Positions 33,942 to 44,914 of a stretch of DNA of 64,000 nt are shown in pieces (position 1 is the first letter of the stretch; every line of letters starts with the position of its first letter). The stretch comes from Campanula takesimana (lineage: Eukaryota; Streptophyta; Magnoliopsida; Asterales; Campanulaceae). The stretch is taken from contig JAOWBW010000361.1 of the NCBI GenBank assembly GCA_026119855.1, forward strand, positions 1,092,454 to 1,156,453. The letters are read 5' to 3'. Both the position numbers and the translations under genes were made by a program. The notes below the pieces were generated by a model. The model was not told the origin of the DNA and searched no databases. It saw nothing but the letters and a program-made list of their open reading frames with translations.

Positions 33942-33949
33942 TATATATA
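33942..33949 (-). promoter_or_regulatory. TATA box for the hAT gene
   Basis: TATATATA on the minus strand is followed some 30 bp downstream by leader-like sequence (GATACCTAGGGTTTTC). It lies between the subterminal repeats and the leader, where the promoter of an autonomous hAT element would be. Confidence 0.55.
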
Positions 33950-34003
33950 CAAGGGTATGGGATTAATAATAATTGAAAACAAGGGCAAAATAGTAAATAG
34001 CCT

Positions 34004-34236
34004 AATATATCGGATACGGTCGGATACGGTCGGATACGGGGCGGATACGGATATGAACAAAATCGGGTTGTATACGGGTCGGATACGGGTCGGATACGGA
34101 CGGATCTCGGACATAATCCGAACCCGTATCCGAACCCGCCGGATTTTGAAAATCTATTACCAAACCCACTCATCCCCGATCGGATTGTCTTGGATACGGA
34201 TCGGGTTCGGTAAAATTGTCATCCCTAACTACAACA
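34004..34236. repeat. hAT right terminus with CGGATACGG subterminal repeats
   Basis: On the minus strand the sequence starts TAGGGATGACAATTTTACCG, matching the AGGGATGGCAA ends of the hAT element at 53191-54168. Inside it, CGGATACGG and close variants repeat about eight times. Clustered short subterminal repeats of this kind bind transposase in hAT elements. The left partner was not found. Confidence 0.7.
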
Positions 34237-34303
34237 TTAAACTTTGTTACACATTTTCTTTTTCTACTTTCTTTTTTCTACTTTTAAAACATGCACAAAC
34301 ATA

Positions 34304-34580
34304 CTCCCTCCGTCCCATTGAGAGTGAGACTAGAGGAGTGGGCACGATATTTAAGATAAAGTGATATATATGTGGTAGAAAATGAAGAGAGGGAATGAGT
34401 GGGGTAAATAGTGGTGTTGGTTGAACAAAATGAGTGGTGGAAAATGAAGAGAGAGAATGAGTGGGGTTAAATAGTGGGGAATGATGAATATAAGTATATT
34501 AAAACATTTCCATTTTGGGTAGTCTCACTTTAAGTGGGACGGCCCAAAAAGAAAAGAAGTCTCACTTCTAGTGGGACGGA
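34304..34580. mobile_element. Stowaway-type MITE upstream of the lipase gene
   Basis: Left end CTCCCTCCGTCCCATTGAGA, right end CACTTCTAGTGGGACGGA, with TA flanks. It lies about 425 bp before the lipase start codon, so it may sit in or near the promoter. It is the intact relative of the split element at 20398-22272. Confidence 0.82.
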
Positions 34581-35004
34581 TACATAATTTTCCAAATATG
34601 CCAATTGCGATGGAGCTACACGAAAAGTTATTGGCAACGTTTATATCTAAATGACACGTGGCACCAACCAAACCACTGCCTTTACAAAAACCCTCCTCTC
34701 TCCTCCTCAAACAAACAGCGAATGAATGAGTGACCCAAAAAAAGGGCTCTGATTGGGAAGGAAGAGGGAACACATTTTTCATTTGAAATTTTTCATATTT
34801 TCTTCAAAATCATCACGTAATAGGGTTTTTGAATTTATATTGAAAGCTTGAAGAAAGAAATAAGATTGAATAAACAAAAAGGATAAAAAAAAATTAAAAT
34901 TAGGAGCCTTCTTCTTCTGTATTTTTCTTGAAGAAGGCTCTTCTTGTGGGTTACATTTTCTGGGTTTTTTTTTTGGTTGAATGTTTGATTGATTGATAGA
35001 GAAG

Positions 35005-37147
35005 ATGATTCGATTATCAATAGCTGCGCTGCAATTAGCGGAGCTGTTTGTGAGTTCATTGGTTCATCTGTTATATGGGTTTTACATATTTAGCTCTGCG
35101 GTGGCCGGAGATATATCTCAGGCGTTGAATGAGTTGGTTTTCAAGCCAAATTTGTCGGATACGGCGGCGCTGGTCAAGGATGAGTCAACGCGGTCAACGA
35201 ATTCTGATGATCTGCCTCCCATTGTTTTGGTTCATGGGATTTTCGGGTTTGGAAAAGGGGTAAGCTGGTTATGAGCATTTTAGTTAAAATTGGATTTGTT
35301 GGCGTGTTTGTTTTTTTTTTTCTTGACGATTTTTTTTTAATTAATTTTGTATTTTTGGGTAATTTTTTTTTTCTCAGAGATTAGGAGGGCTATCATATTT
35401 TGCAGGGGCTGAGAAGAAGGATGAAAGGGTCCTTGTGCCTGATCTTGGCTCCTTGACTAGCATTTATGACAGGTAAATTCCCCGAATTGCTTAAAAAGTT
35501 TGATATGTAACAATTATAATTCATTTTTGAATCAAAATTAAATGAAATTTTACATGACAACGAATGGAATCATAATTGTTTGGACCGGAGGAGCTGGATT
35601 ATACATTTTCTACTCCGTCCCAAAATGAATGTCCGAAATCGCTCTTCAGACATTCACTTTGGGACAGAGGTAGTAGCATATCATTATGCATTTTATTTTT
35701 TAGCGAAGTTATGGTTGGTTCTAATAGCATATTGTCGAACTATTTCAATGATTAGAGATTTCTATTACAGGGCTCGTGAATTATTCTATTATTTGAAAGG
35801 TGGACATGTTGATTATGGAGAGGAACATAGCAAGGCTTGTGGGCATTCCCAGTTTGGAAGAATTTATGAACAAGGTTGAATAATTTACCTTATTTTACCT
35901 GTTTTTGTTGAATATATTAAGTTAACTAAAGGAATCTCGTTAAATATTTCAATTTATCTCCATTTCAAATGCAGGGCACTACCCGGAATGGGATGAAAAT
36001 CATCCAATCCACTTTGTTGGGCATTCGGCTGGAGCTCAAGTCATTCGAGTTTTGCAGCAAATGCTGGCAAACAAGGTTAGTTTGTTCACGTTAAATCTGA
36101 TTGCACTTGAGAAAAATAAATAAATCACTATAACTATTTTAACACGCCGTTTGTAATTTCAGGCATTTAAGGGACATGAAAATACCAACGAGAATTGGGT
36201 GTTGAGCGTGACATCTTTATCTGGTGCATTTAATGGGACTACGAGAACTTACTTGGATGGAATGCAGTAAGTTGAATTTAAGTGTAATATGCTGTAGAGA
36301 TAGTTTTGATCCAAGATTTCAGATTTAGTTGCCAGATATAGCCTTAGTTTTAGTTGTATTGCTGCGACTCAAAGTTCAGAGCATTTTCATGCGAGTCAAG
36401 ATCCCTATACCATTTTGTATATCACAATCTTTACCACTATTGATCCAATGCTTCACACATTTGTATGGCACTATCGTGATGTCAGCCCTAATAATTGTGA
36501 TCCATTAGATCAACGGGGTGTGGTATATAAAATGGTACAGGAAATATGTTATCTTTTCATGTAGTCATTTTGATTTTCGGCACATTCAATATTTTTCTTT
36601 TTGATATGAAATTTTATCTATAGCATTCTTCACAAGTTGTTTGAATAGTCGTCACCGAACTTTTCAAATTATTTCAGGCCAGAAGATGGGAAGTCGATGA
36701 AACCAATTTCACTGCTTCAACTGTGCCGCGTAGGAGTAATTATTTACGACTGGTTCGACATTCCTGTACTAAAAAACTACTACAACTTCGGGTTTGATCA
36801 TTACAACATGTCATGGAAAAGGATTGGTATTAGGGGTCTCATTGATTGTCTCTTGGAAACTCCGGTCCTTTTGCTTCTGGTGATTGGATCCTCCCCGATC
36901 TCACAATTCAAGGCTCCTTGCGATTAAATAGTCACCTCAGCACGTTCCCCAATACATATTACTTCAGCTATGCAACCAAACGGACAAGGCAATTCATGGG
37001 TTATACTATCCCTTCAGGCATATTTGGGATCCATCCTCTGCTTTTCATTAGAGTCTTGCAGATGAGCCAATGGAGACATCCTCCAGATGTCTCTCCCCCT
37101 ACAAAGGCTACAGGTGATTTTGTCATTGATATGGCTATATTGTTTGC

Positions 37148-37237
<90 letters not shown>

Positions 37238-40200
37238 GTAACACCCCGAATTTTCTTATAATATCTGAGCATTTAATGGCATTAAATATCAATAAATAAC
37301 CATAATAATTACTTCACTTTAGGGTTCACAACGGCCCCTTATTTAAACCATAAATTCAAAACAATAGCGGAAGCGTAACTTAAACTTGTCTTGGTAGGTA
37401 ACAACCCTAACCATCAATGTACTTCAACTTACATCAAAATAAATAAACGTACTTAAAACTACTAAATTAAGAATCTTCAATCCACCGTCTTCCTACGGCT
37501 GCTTTCCTTGTCTTGTCCTTCTACTTAAATCCTGAAAACAAAATTTATAGAGAAGGGATGAGCGAACGAATGCTCAGTAAGTTCATACGTGGCCTCTCCG
37601 GTTACTAAGGAGAGACGACCAGAACGAATACTATGAATAACTTTTACAAAGATAGGTTCAGTTACTTTTGGATTCAAGACTGCAGAACAATACAGTCTTA
37701 TTACTTTTAAGATTTTTACTTCCAAAGGATTATGGCACTACAATCCAAAGGGATTCATTCAAATTCCGTCAATTCCTTGGTAACGTACATTATAACCTCA
37801 ATGCCAAAGGTACAATTTGTACACCTAGCTTCTTCAGCCAATAGTGTGGGTCGTAACATATATGGTATCCACACACATGCTCGGGGTCTAGAATCATCCT
37901 TGTAATCAGACAATTCTGAGAGAAGGCATGTGATCACATGCATCCCTAGTTTAAGGACGAGTCTTTCTACTGGACTGTCGTCAATGTCTTTTCTAACTGG
38001 ACATTGGATAACGAGTAAGTGGTTAACTTACAAGTTAAAATGAGACATACATGGTACAAGTATGTGATACAAGTTTCAAACTTCGATACTTAGTAGATCG
38101 ATGGGGACATCACTAAGTATAGATTCTTTCAAGGAACGTTCAATAACGCAGAGTTCATTCAAATACTATCATGCCATACTGATAGCTAACTTTAGAAAGA
38201 TACAGAATTCCAATAAACAGGAGTTCAAATACTGTAAGGAACGTAATCCCTTACCTGAATTGATTTTCCTCGCAATCTCCTCTCTGTGCAAATCTACAAG
38301 GCACGGAGTAATTTACTTTAGTACTCTCTACATTGTTAACTATTTCTACTTAGTTAACTGAGAGATGCGTTTTAACTTCTTTACTTCGTTACTTCTTTCT
38401 TTACGTTTAAGTTTCTGACTTTGATTTACTAGTCAGTCCTTTAACTTGATATAATTGCAATTAAGTCCTCTGACTTTGGGTTAATTACAATTTGGTCCCT
38501 CAACTTTGGTTTAATTGCAATTTAGTCCTTTAACTTTGGATTAATTGTAGATTGGTCTTTCATCTTTAATTCAATTGCAATTTAGTCCTTCCACTTTGGA
38601 TTAATTGCAGGGAGGTCCCTTGACTTTAGTTTAATTGTAACTTGGTCCTTTAACTTTGGATTAATTACAATTCAGTCCTCCAACTTTCCTTTAATTACAG
38701 AAAGGTCCTTGGACTTTGGTTTTGTTCATAAGGTCCCCTAAGTTTCTATTTTTAATCACTTAGGCCCCTCTAACTTCAAAGTTTCCCTTTTTATTTCTTT
38801 TAACTTTAATTCCTTTTCAGTTTAGTCCCTTTCCGTTAGGAAACTAACTGAAATTTCTAATCTTTTCCTTTCTCGTTAACTTTTTAACTTTCAAGGTCTT
38901 CCAAGTACTTATTCTATTTCCTCAAGTTAGTTTTCTAACTTTTTAACGATTCTTATAAAGATTTCGTTTTCTTTTTATTATAACTTAACGAAAATACTAA
39001 CTTCCCGTTCCAATTCTTAACTTTCACAAACCGAATTCAACACTCATAATTCATCACCATGGCCGAAACATGTATGATCCAAAATCCATTGATTTGATCA
39101 ATTTTTGAATTCTTTAAATTTTTCTAAATTCCCAAACATCAATATTATTTACAATACACTTAACGAGGATCATTTAACTCAACAAAATAATTTCCAATGG
39201 CCTAGGGCCATTCGGCCGAAGGTGTTCATGGGGGAAAATCCATATTTTTTCTTCTTTTGATAAACCCAATTCAACCTCAATGATTTATATGTTCAATTTC
39301 CAAGCATTGCATAATATAAATCAATTCAAATCATGATTGTAAAATCAATCTTAAAATTAAACTAACATTGGGGTCATCTTTTTAGCATATCATATAGATC
39401 AAATCAATCACTCTTTCTAAGATTTGCCATTAAATCTCTACCATGCAAAAACCCTAATGTTCATATTCTTAAATCATGCATAGATTAAGTTTTAATAATC
39501 CAAAATCAATGAAATAAATTTTAGGATGTGAGTTTTGATATTACCTTGAGTTAGAACGGATTAATCTTCAACAACAATGGCGGAAATTTTTCTTCTCCCT
39601 CCTTCCTTGGTGCGGCTGCTGCTAGGTTAGGTTTAGGGTTTTGTGTTTTGTTGTTTTTGTTAATTAAGAAGTAAAACCTAAATTTTTCACTAACCAAAGT
39701 ATTTATAGTCTTGGGTAAAATTAATTGGGTTGGGTTTACTAATATAAATTTTCGGGCCAATCCATATTCCTTGGGCCCACTTCTTTCAATTACTTTATAA
39801 CTCTAATTATTGTTTAATTAAATTAGTAAACCGAAAATAAATTAAAAAAAAAAAAAAATTCCGGTTATTACAATATGTATATGTTAGAGCACTATAATTT
39901 GCTTTAATGAGCTTGTTAGGTTTTAGCCTGAAAGGTCCAAGCCGTCTCATTTATTTCATCTAGCCTAAAGATCACATTTAGGCTCGGGTTATATACTTAT
40001 CAAGGCTGAGTCAAACATAACTCGAGCTAAATTCTAGCTTGTTAATCTCTATATTTAAGGAGTTGGGTCTCATTGGATTTGAAAAATTCCCGTGTTGTAT
40101 TCCTCCATATGACTTAAGCTTCATGTAAATTAAATGAACTTGCAGGGATGAAGATTGGTGGGACAACGATGGAGCACTAAACACCGTATCTATGACTCAC

Positions 40201-40777
40201 CCACGTCTACCTGTGGAGCATCCTAGTCGGCTTGTTGTCAAAGATTCAGAATGCCACCCATTGGAACCAGGAATTTGGTACGTAAAAACAGATATACACC
40301 TCATAAGTTGAAAAAAAATCTTCCTAGGAAATCATTTACGTAACACTTGGTTATCTTTATGCTATTTATTGGACATGGTAGCATACAAAAGAGTATTCTT
40401 TCTGCTACATAATACTGCATATTTCACACTTGTTCAGCCTGTTTTTTTTTTCTTTGAGTTTGGAAAAAAAAATGCATATTTGGTTGTCAAGATATATCCT
40501 TTTTTTTCGATATAGATGTTGGTTTTTATTAATTTTTGATAATCTATTACAATAATGACACTTGGAGAGCGAATCTGGGGCTTACTAGCAAAAAATTTGA
40601 TATTTGATCGGCTGTTGCAGGTATTACAAGATTGTGGAAGGTGATCATATTCTTTTCATTGTAAATAGGGAGAGAGCGGGAGTTAATTTCGATCTGATAT
40701 ACGACAGCATATTTGAAAGATGCCGGAAACACGCGTTTAGGAAAACTCCAACAATGCCAAACCACATTGAACATTAG
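35005..40777 (+). CDS. Lipase-like alpha/beta-hydrolase, eight exons, two 1-base gaps
   Basis: Exons: 35005-35259, 35378-35472, 35771-35874, 35975-36075, 36163-36266, 36678-37113, 40146-40277 and 40621-40777. The total would be 461 residues if two bases missing in exon 6 were present. The protein resembles plant alpha/beta-hydrolases related to bacterial family I.5 lipases. It shows the oxyanion region VLVHGIFGFG, the nucleophile elbow GHSAGAQ, the probable catalytic Asp in NDGALNT and the probable catalytic His in EGDHILF. The N-terminal 30 residues are hydrophobic and may be a membrane anchor. The frame shifts near 36855 (TTGGAAAC) and near 37106 (AAGGCTAC), each where one G appears missing from GGG. 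Both may be consensus errors; otherwise the gene is recently broken. Intron 2 holds a 60-bp MITE and intron 6 a TATATG repeat plus a 2.6-kb solo LTR. Confidence 0.88.
35611..35676. mobile_element. Tiny Stowaway-like MITE in lipase intron 2
   Basis: Arms TACTCCGTCCCAAAATGAAT and, inverted, TACTACCTCTGTCCCAAAGT face each other with only a ~20-bp centre. Confidence 0.75.
37147..37236. repeat. TATATG hexanucleotide microsatellite
   Basis: About 15 uninterrupted units, lying 35 bp into lipase intron 6. One unit (ATATG) was duplicated when the solo LTR inserted; the repeat resumes briefly at 39873-39882. Confidence 0.93.
37237..39872 (-). mobile_element. 2.6-kb solo LTR of a Tekay-like Ty3 element
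   Basis: Read on the minus strand it begins TGTAATAACCGG and ends GGGGTGTTACA, and it is flanked by ATATG at 37232-37236 and 39873-39877. Its start matches the LTRs at 41440 and 49442, and it shares an internal ACTTACTGAGCATT...GTTCGCTCA segment with them, so it is a related family in the opposite direction. No internal region remains. It lies wholly in lipase intron 6, antisense to the gene, and enlarges that intron to 3.0 kb. Confidence 0.9.
38430..38770. repeat. Degenerate ~30-bp minisatellite inside the solo LTR
   Basis: About ten diverged copies of a phrase like TTTAATTGCAATTTAGTCC followed by TTTAACTTTGG run head to tail. Such arrays are absent from the other Tekay LTRs in this window. 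Confidence 0.85.
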
Positions 40778-41182
40778 TGTAGAGTAGTGAAATCCTTGTT
40801 TCTCTTGCTCTTGTTCTTATGCTACTGGTAAAGATACTGTCAAGGATTTTTTTTTTATTTTTTTTAAAAAAAAACAAATAGTATGCATTTTTATTTTTAC
40901 CTAATTACAAAGTTTGAAGTTCAAACATGTACAGATTGTATAGTTCATACTGTAGTTGTGAGTTATATTGCAGACATTTTATACTGTTTCAGAGTAATGG
41001 TAATTACAAAAGGTGGGCTGATGTGTTTGGAGGCCTGTGGACTAGTTAGTAGCCCAAATGAAAAAAATGCTAGGCCCGGCCCAGCCTGCAGGCTTGTTGG
41101 CTCATGGGTTGGGCTAGCTGTGGGCTCATGGGTCGGGTTGGCCCGTATGACTTAGTGTTGTGCTCGACCTGTCTGTCGTTTG
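40778..41182. other. Lipase 3' flank
   Basis: No gene was recognised. T-rich sequence follows the stop codon. A GGGCTCATGGGT phrase repeats near 41098-41135. Confidence 0.5.
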
Positions 41183-41439
41183 AAAGGGTTAATTACAATT
41201 TAGGGCCTGAACTCCATAGGGTGTTCCCCAAGCGGGGCTCCAACAAATTTTTTTAGCGATTCAGGGCTCAATGCGGTTTTTTTGCATCAATCTAGGGCTT
41301 TTTGACAGAAATCGTTAGAAATCCTGTTAAGTGACCATGTGACCGGCACATGAATAACAACTCAATTAGTTTGAAGTTGACTTCACGTTTTAGGGGGTAA
41401 AAAGTAAGATTATGAAAATGAGGGGAAGATGAAGTAAAT

Positions 41440-43447
41440 TGTAATAACCGGCCTTTTTGGCCTATTATTATTATTGTTAGTATGCTTTTATATTAATATT
41501 GCGATTGGGCTCATTAATTAATTAATGAGTTGGGCTAATAAAGGAGGGCCCAATCTAGTTAACCTTGGAAGACCTTTTTGGAATAGGAAACCTAAGTATT
41601 TAAACAATTCTTTAACTATCTCCCTATTATTTTGAGTCAATCAAAAACCCTAAAGAAAACGAGAGAGAGGAGGCGGGAGAGAGAGAGAGAGCCGAGAGAG
41701 AGAGAGAGAGAAAGAAGAAGAAGAGAGGAGAAAGAGCGAAGGAGGAGAAGAAGATTCAACCCCTTCAAAGGTAATTCTTTCACCCCTAAATATTTATTCT
41801 TGGGTGGGTATCGCCTAGGAATGATGAAACGAAACTTAGAAGCCTAACCCTAAATTGATAAACTAGGGTTTATTGTTAATTGTTGAAAACCTAGTTAATG
41901 GAAAAGATGGTAATAGTATTGACATGCATGCATGAACCACCACCACCACCACGACACGGCGGCGGCAGTGGCAGCGGCTGGCGATGGCTGGCTATGGCGG
42001 CGGCTGGCGGCTGTTGGGTGTGTGTGTGTGTGCGTCTCTGTGTGTGTTTGTGTGTGTGTGTGCGTGCGTCTGTGTGTGTGTGTTTCTGCGTTTGTGGGTG
42101 TGTGTCTGTGTGTGTGTGTTTGTGCGTGTGTGTGTGTACAGTGTGTGTGTATGTGCCGTGTGTGTGTGTGTGTGCGTGCGATGTGAGTGTGTCACAAGTT
42201 AGGGTTTGTGCTTTAGGGTTTTGTGTGTGTAGTTCAAGGTGTCTTAATGTGTGAAAGTCAACGCTGGGAATAGTAAGTCAACACGGTGAATAGTACTTTC
42301 ATAAAATAGGGTCAACGTAAGACACTTGGATTGGTAGTAAGCTTTTACGTAAACCTAAAGATGTGTTGGGAAGATATGACGGGTGAGTTAAACCCTAAAC
42401 TAAAACAAGAACCTTAAGAAGGAGTTTAAGAAGTAAACTCAAAAGGTCAAAGTCAGAAAAGGAATTGGGGACGGGGATAAATATTGTTCTTGTCCTAAAA
42501 ATAGTATCTTTACGTGATTGTAGATTGTACGCAAAGAACCCGCTAGAAGTCAACGCTAGCAAGGTAAGGGATTACGTTCCTAAGTATCTTGAATTCTTTA
42601 TTCATTGGAACTCTATAATTCTTTCATGAATGCTATATGGTCCATAGCACTTGAACTCCACGTTAATGAACGTCTTTTGTATATCTTACCTATGACATGT
42701 TTTGGTCGTAGGGAATCTTAGAATATTTGAAATTGCTTGTGCTCTCGTTTAGGGAACACTATTGTGGAAAGTATGCTATATCTAATTGCAACAGGTGTAG
42801 CTGTATAGTCCCTGAAAAGGACTAACCAGTCCCTGAAAAGGACTAATGTGGAAACTGTCCTAGGAAATGGACTAATGGAAATAAGTCTAGTTAACTATGT
42901 ATAACTTAGACTTTGTGGAACTCTAGATTATCATGATAACTCTAAATAAGGGAGCACCCTGAAAAGGTGTAAGGTCTCTTATTCACTTAACACCCTGAAA
43001 AGGTGTGACACCCTGAAAAGGTGTTTGGAACTTGGAATTGACGGAATGGAAACTATGACGCTAATCTGATATCTGATCTTTGGTAGTAAATTGAGTCCGT
43101 TCTTTCGTCACTTCTCCTTAGCTATCAGAGAAGTCCGTATGAACTTACTGAGCATTGTTCGCTCACCCTTTCTCTAATAATCTTTTTCAGGTAACGACTT
43201 AAAGAAGTAGACGGATCGCTAGATGAAGCTGTCCGTGTCAGTTACATTAAGACTTTATAGTTTATTTTGTTTAGCTAGTGGTTATACTGGCTTGAAGACT
43301 TAGTATTTAATTTCGCTTCCGCATTTATTATTGAATTGATGATTGGAGACTAGCCGTTGGGCTGTTTAAGTTGGATTTTGTAAGACAACTGTTGGTATTT
43401 CCATGTTTTATGGATTTATTTACTTTATGAAAATCTGGGTCGTTACA
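41440..43447 (+). repeat. 5' LTR of the Tekay element
   Basis: Runs from TGTAATAACCGG to GGGTCGTTACA, 2,008 bp. It contains an AG-rich tract (41655-41740), a long GT/GTGC repeat (42015-42185) whose 'proteins' are artefacts, five short hairpin repeats (42806-43025), and the segment ACTTACTGAGCATTGTTCGC near 43143. Confidence 0.92.
42806..43025. repeat. Five CCTGAAAAGG hairpin repeats in the LTR
   Basis: AGTCCCTGAAAAGGACT occurs twice (about 42808 and 42828) and ACACCCTGAAAAGGTGT-type units three times (about 42954, 42998 and 43010). Each is a stem of five to seven pairs closed by the shared TGAAAA loop. The 3' LTR keeps all five. Confidence 0.85.
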
Positions 43448-43449
43448 GT

Positions 43450-43461
43450 TGGTATCAGAGC
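43450..43461 (+). other. Primer binding site (tRNA-iMet type)
   Basis: TGGTATCAGAGC, the sequence complementary to the 3' end of initiator methionine tRNA, begins two bases after the 5' LTR. Confidence 0.92.
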
Positions 43462-43548
43462 TAAGGTTTTAGAACTTAAGGGATAGGAAACTCTGATATT
43501 GAATAGGCTTGATTGAGCATTCTAGGAGTACTAGGATTGCTTAAGGTG

Positions 43549-43651
43549 GAACTTTCTATTTTAGGAAACCTTATATTTTAGGAAACTTTCTATTTTAGGA
43601 AACTTTCTATTTTGGGAAACTTTCTAAATTGGGAACCTTCTATTTTGGGAA
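43549..43651 (+). repeat. Leader tandem repeat, ~18-bp unit
   Basis: About six copies of GGAAACTTTCTATTTT with small changes lie between the primer site and the AT-hook ORF. Confidence 0.8.
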
Positions 43652-43808
43652 AGAATCTGAGATCAATTTAGGAGTCCAAAGAAATACTTAGGAGTGAACC
43701 TTGAGTATTACATTGATGCATTTTGTTGGTGTTTAAAAGATATTTTGGTAATCATTTATATCATTAAGATTATGGTCACTAATTGTGATAATGTCATGGT
43801 TGTAGGTC

Positions 43809-44360
43809 ATGAACAGAGTTGAGAAGAACTTGAAGATGAAATCGCTAGGAAAGAACGTGACCAAAGTGGTTAAGAGGTACTCTCTTCGGATAAGGAAGTT
43901 GAATAAGACTCTGAAGAAGGAACAAGCTAAAGGAAGGATTACTTTGAACAAGTGGCTGATTGCAGAAAAAACACTAAGAAACACTAGCAAGGAATTAAAG
44001 GAAAGGAAGGAAGAACTAATGGGATTCAGAGAGTGGGCTGATATGTTATGTGATGATGTGCGAAACTATTACTTTGCATTGAAGGAAGTAGACCCACAAA
44101 TGGCAGCAACTTTGATGGAAGAGAGTAGGAAGAGGGCAGGAAATCTAATTAAGGAACATGTAATAGTCAAGGAAATGGAGGTTAATGTAGAGGGCAATGA
44201 AGCTGCCCCAATTCTGGTGGAAGATGATGAAGAGATAGTGGAGGTACCGGTTCGTAGGCCTAGAGGGAGGCCAAGAGGTTCGAAGAAGGCACCCAAGGTC
44301 CCTAGTGGAAGACCTAGGGGAAGACCAAGGAAAAAATGCGAACCTTTGAAGAAAGAGTAG
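43809..44360 (+). CDS. AT-hook, coiled-coil ORF upstream of gag
   Basis: This open frame of 183 codons starts 361 bp after the 5' LTR and ends 554 bp before gag, on the same strand. Residues 1-75 are strongly basic and heptad-like (KRYSLRIRKLNKTLKKEQ), so a helix or coiled coil is likely. The middle is mixed (WADMLCDDVRNYYFALKEVD). An acidic stretch (VEDDEEIVEVPV) precedes two AT-hook motifs, RPRGRPRGSK at 150-159 and SGRPRGRPRKK at 166-176. AT-hooks bind the minor groove of AT-rich DNA. It has no similarity to gag, pol or env that I can see. I infer an accessory DNA- or chromatin-binding protein of the element. Unlike gag-pol beside it, the frame is intact. Confidence 0.8.
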   Translation: MNRVEKNLKMKSLGKNVTKVVKRYSLRIRKLNKTLKKEQAKGRITLNKWLIAEKTLRNTSKELKERKEELMGFREWADMLCDDVRNYYFALKEVDPQMAATLMEESRKRAGNLIKEHVIVKEMEVNVEGNEAAPILVEDDEEIVEVPVRRPRGRPRGSKKAPKVPSGRPRGRPRKKCEPLKKE

Positions 44361-44914
44361 GAGTTAGATATTCTTTTATTTCTTTCGTAGTATAAGTAAG
44401 TAGTTATAGTTAGAAGTTTAGTTGGATTTTTTTTTTTTCTTAACTATTGGATGTTGGAAGTTTCATTTAATAAAAGTATTGAATTTATTCTTTAGTAATT
44501 GACCTTTGTTATCCGTTATGTCTAACTATGGAATGTGATCTAGTAGAACAAGAAGTGTAGGTCGAGAAAAGACCTTAATTAGAAGTATGGCTCATGAAAA
44601 ACGGCCAAGTGGAAATAGTTTTGGTCTAGTAGAATGACTGAAACAAAACTGTGAATGACTTCATAAGTAGTAGTTAACTGTAGAAGTAATTGGCATAATT
44701 TGATGGCCAATTGTGTATAGTAATGGGTCCAGTGAATTGACCTCTAATGAATGAATGTAGCCTAGTAAATGGCTAGAACCTGGAATTAATGTAGAAACTT
44801 TATCTTTTGGGGACGGCCCTATGTATGATAGTATTTAGACATAGTAGCCATGCGTGTGTAATGTAAATAATGCGTTCTCCCCTACAATATTAACTTAAGA
44901 ATAATCTTATTCAG

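Noticed and set aside
37087..37299. Met/Tyr-repeat proteins near 37140-37240
   Set aside because: They translate the TATATG microsatellite inside the lipase intron.
41898..42254. Overlapping Cys/Val-rich and Thr/His-rich frames on both strands
   Set aside because: They are translations of the GT/GTGC simple repeat in the LTR, and the same pattern recurs at 49880-50229 in the other LTR. No protein family is suggested.
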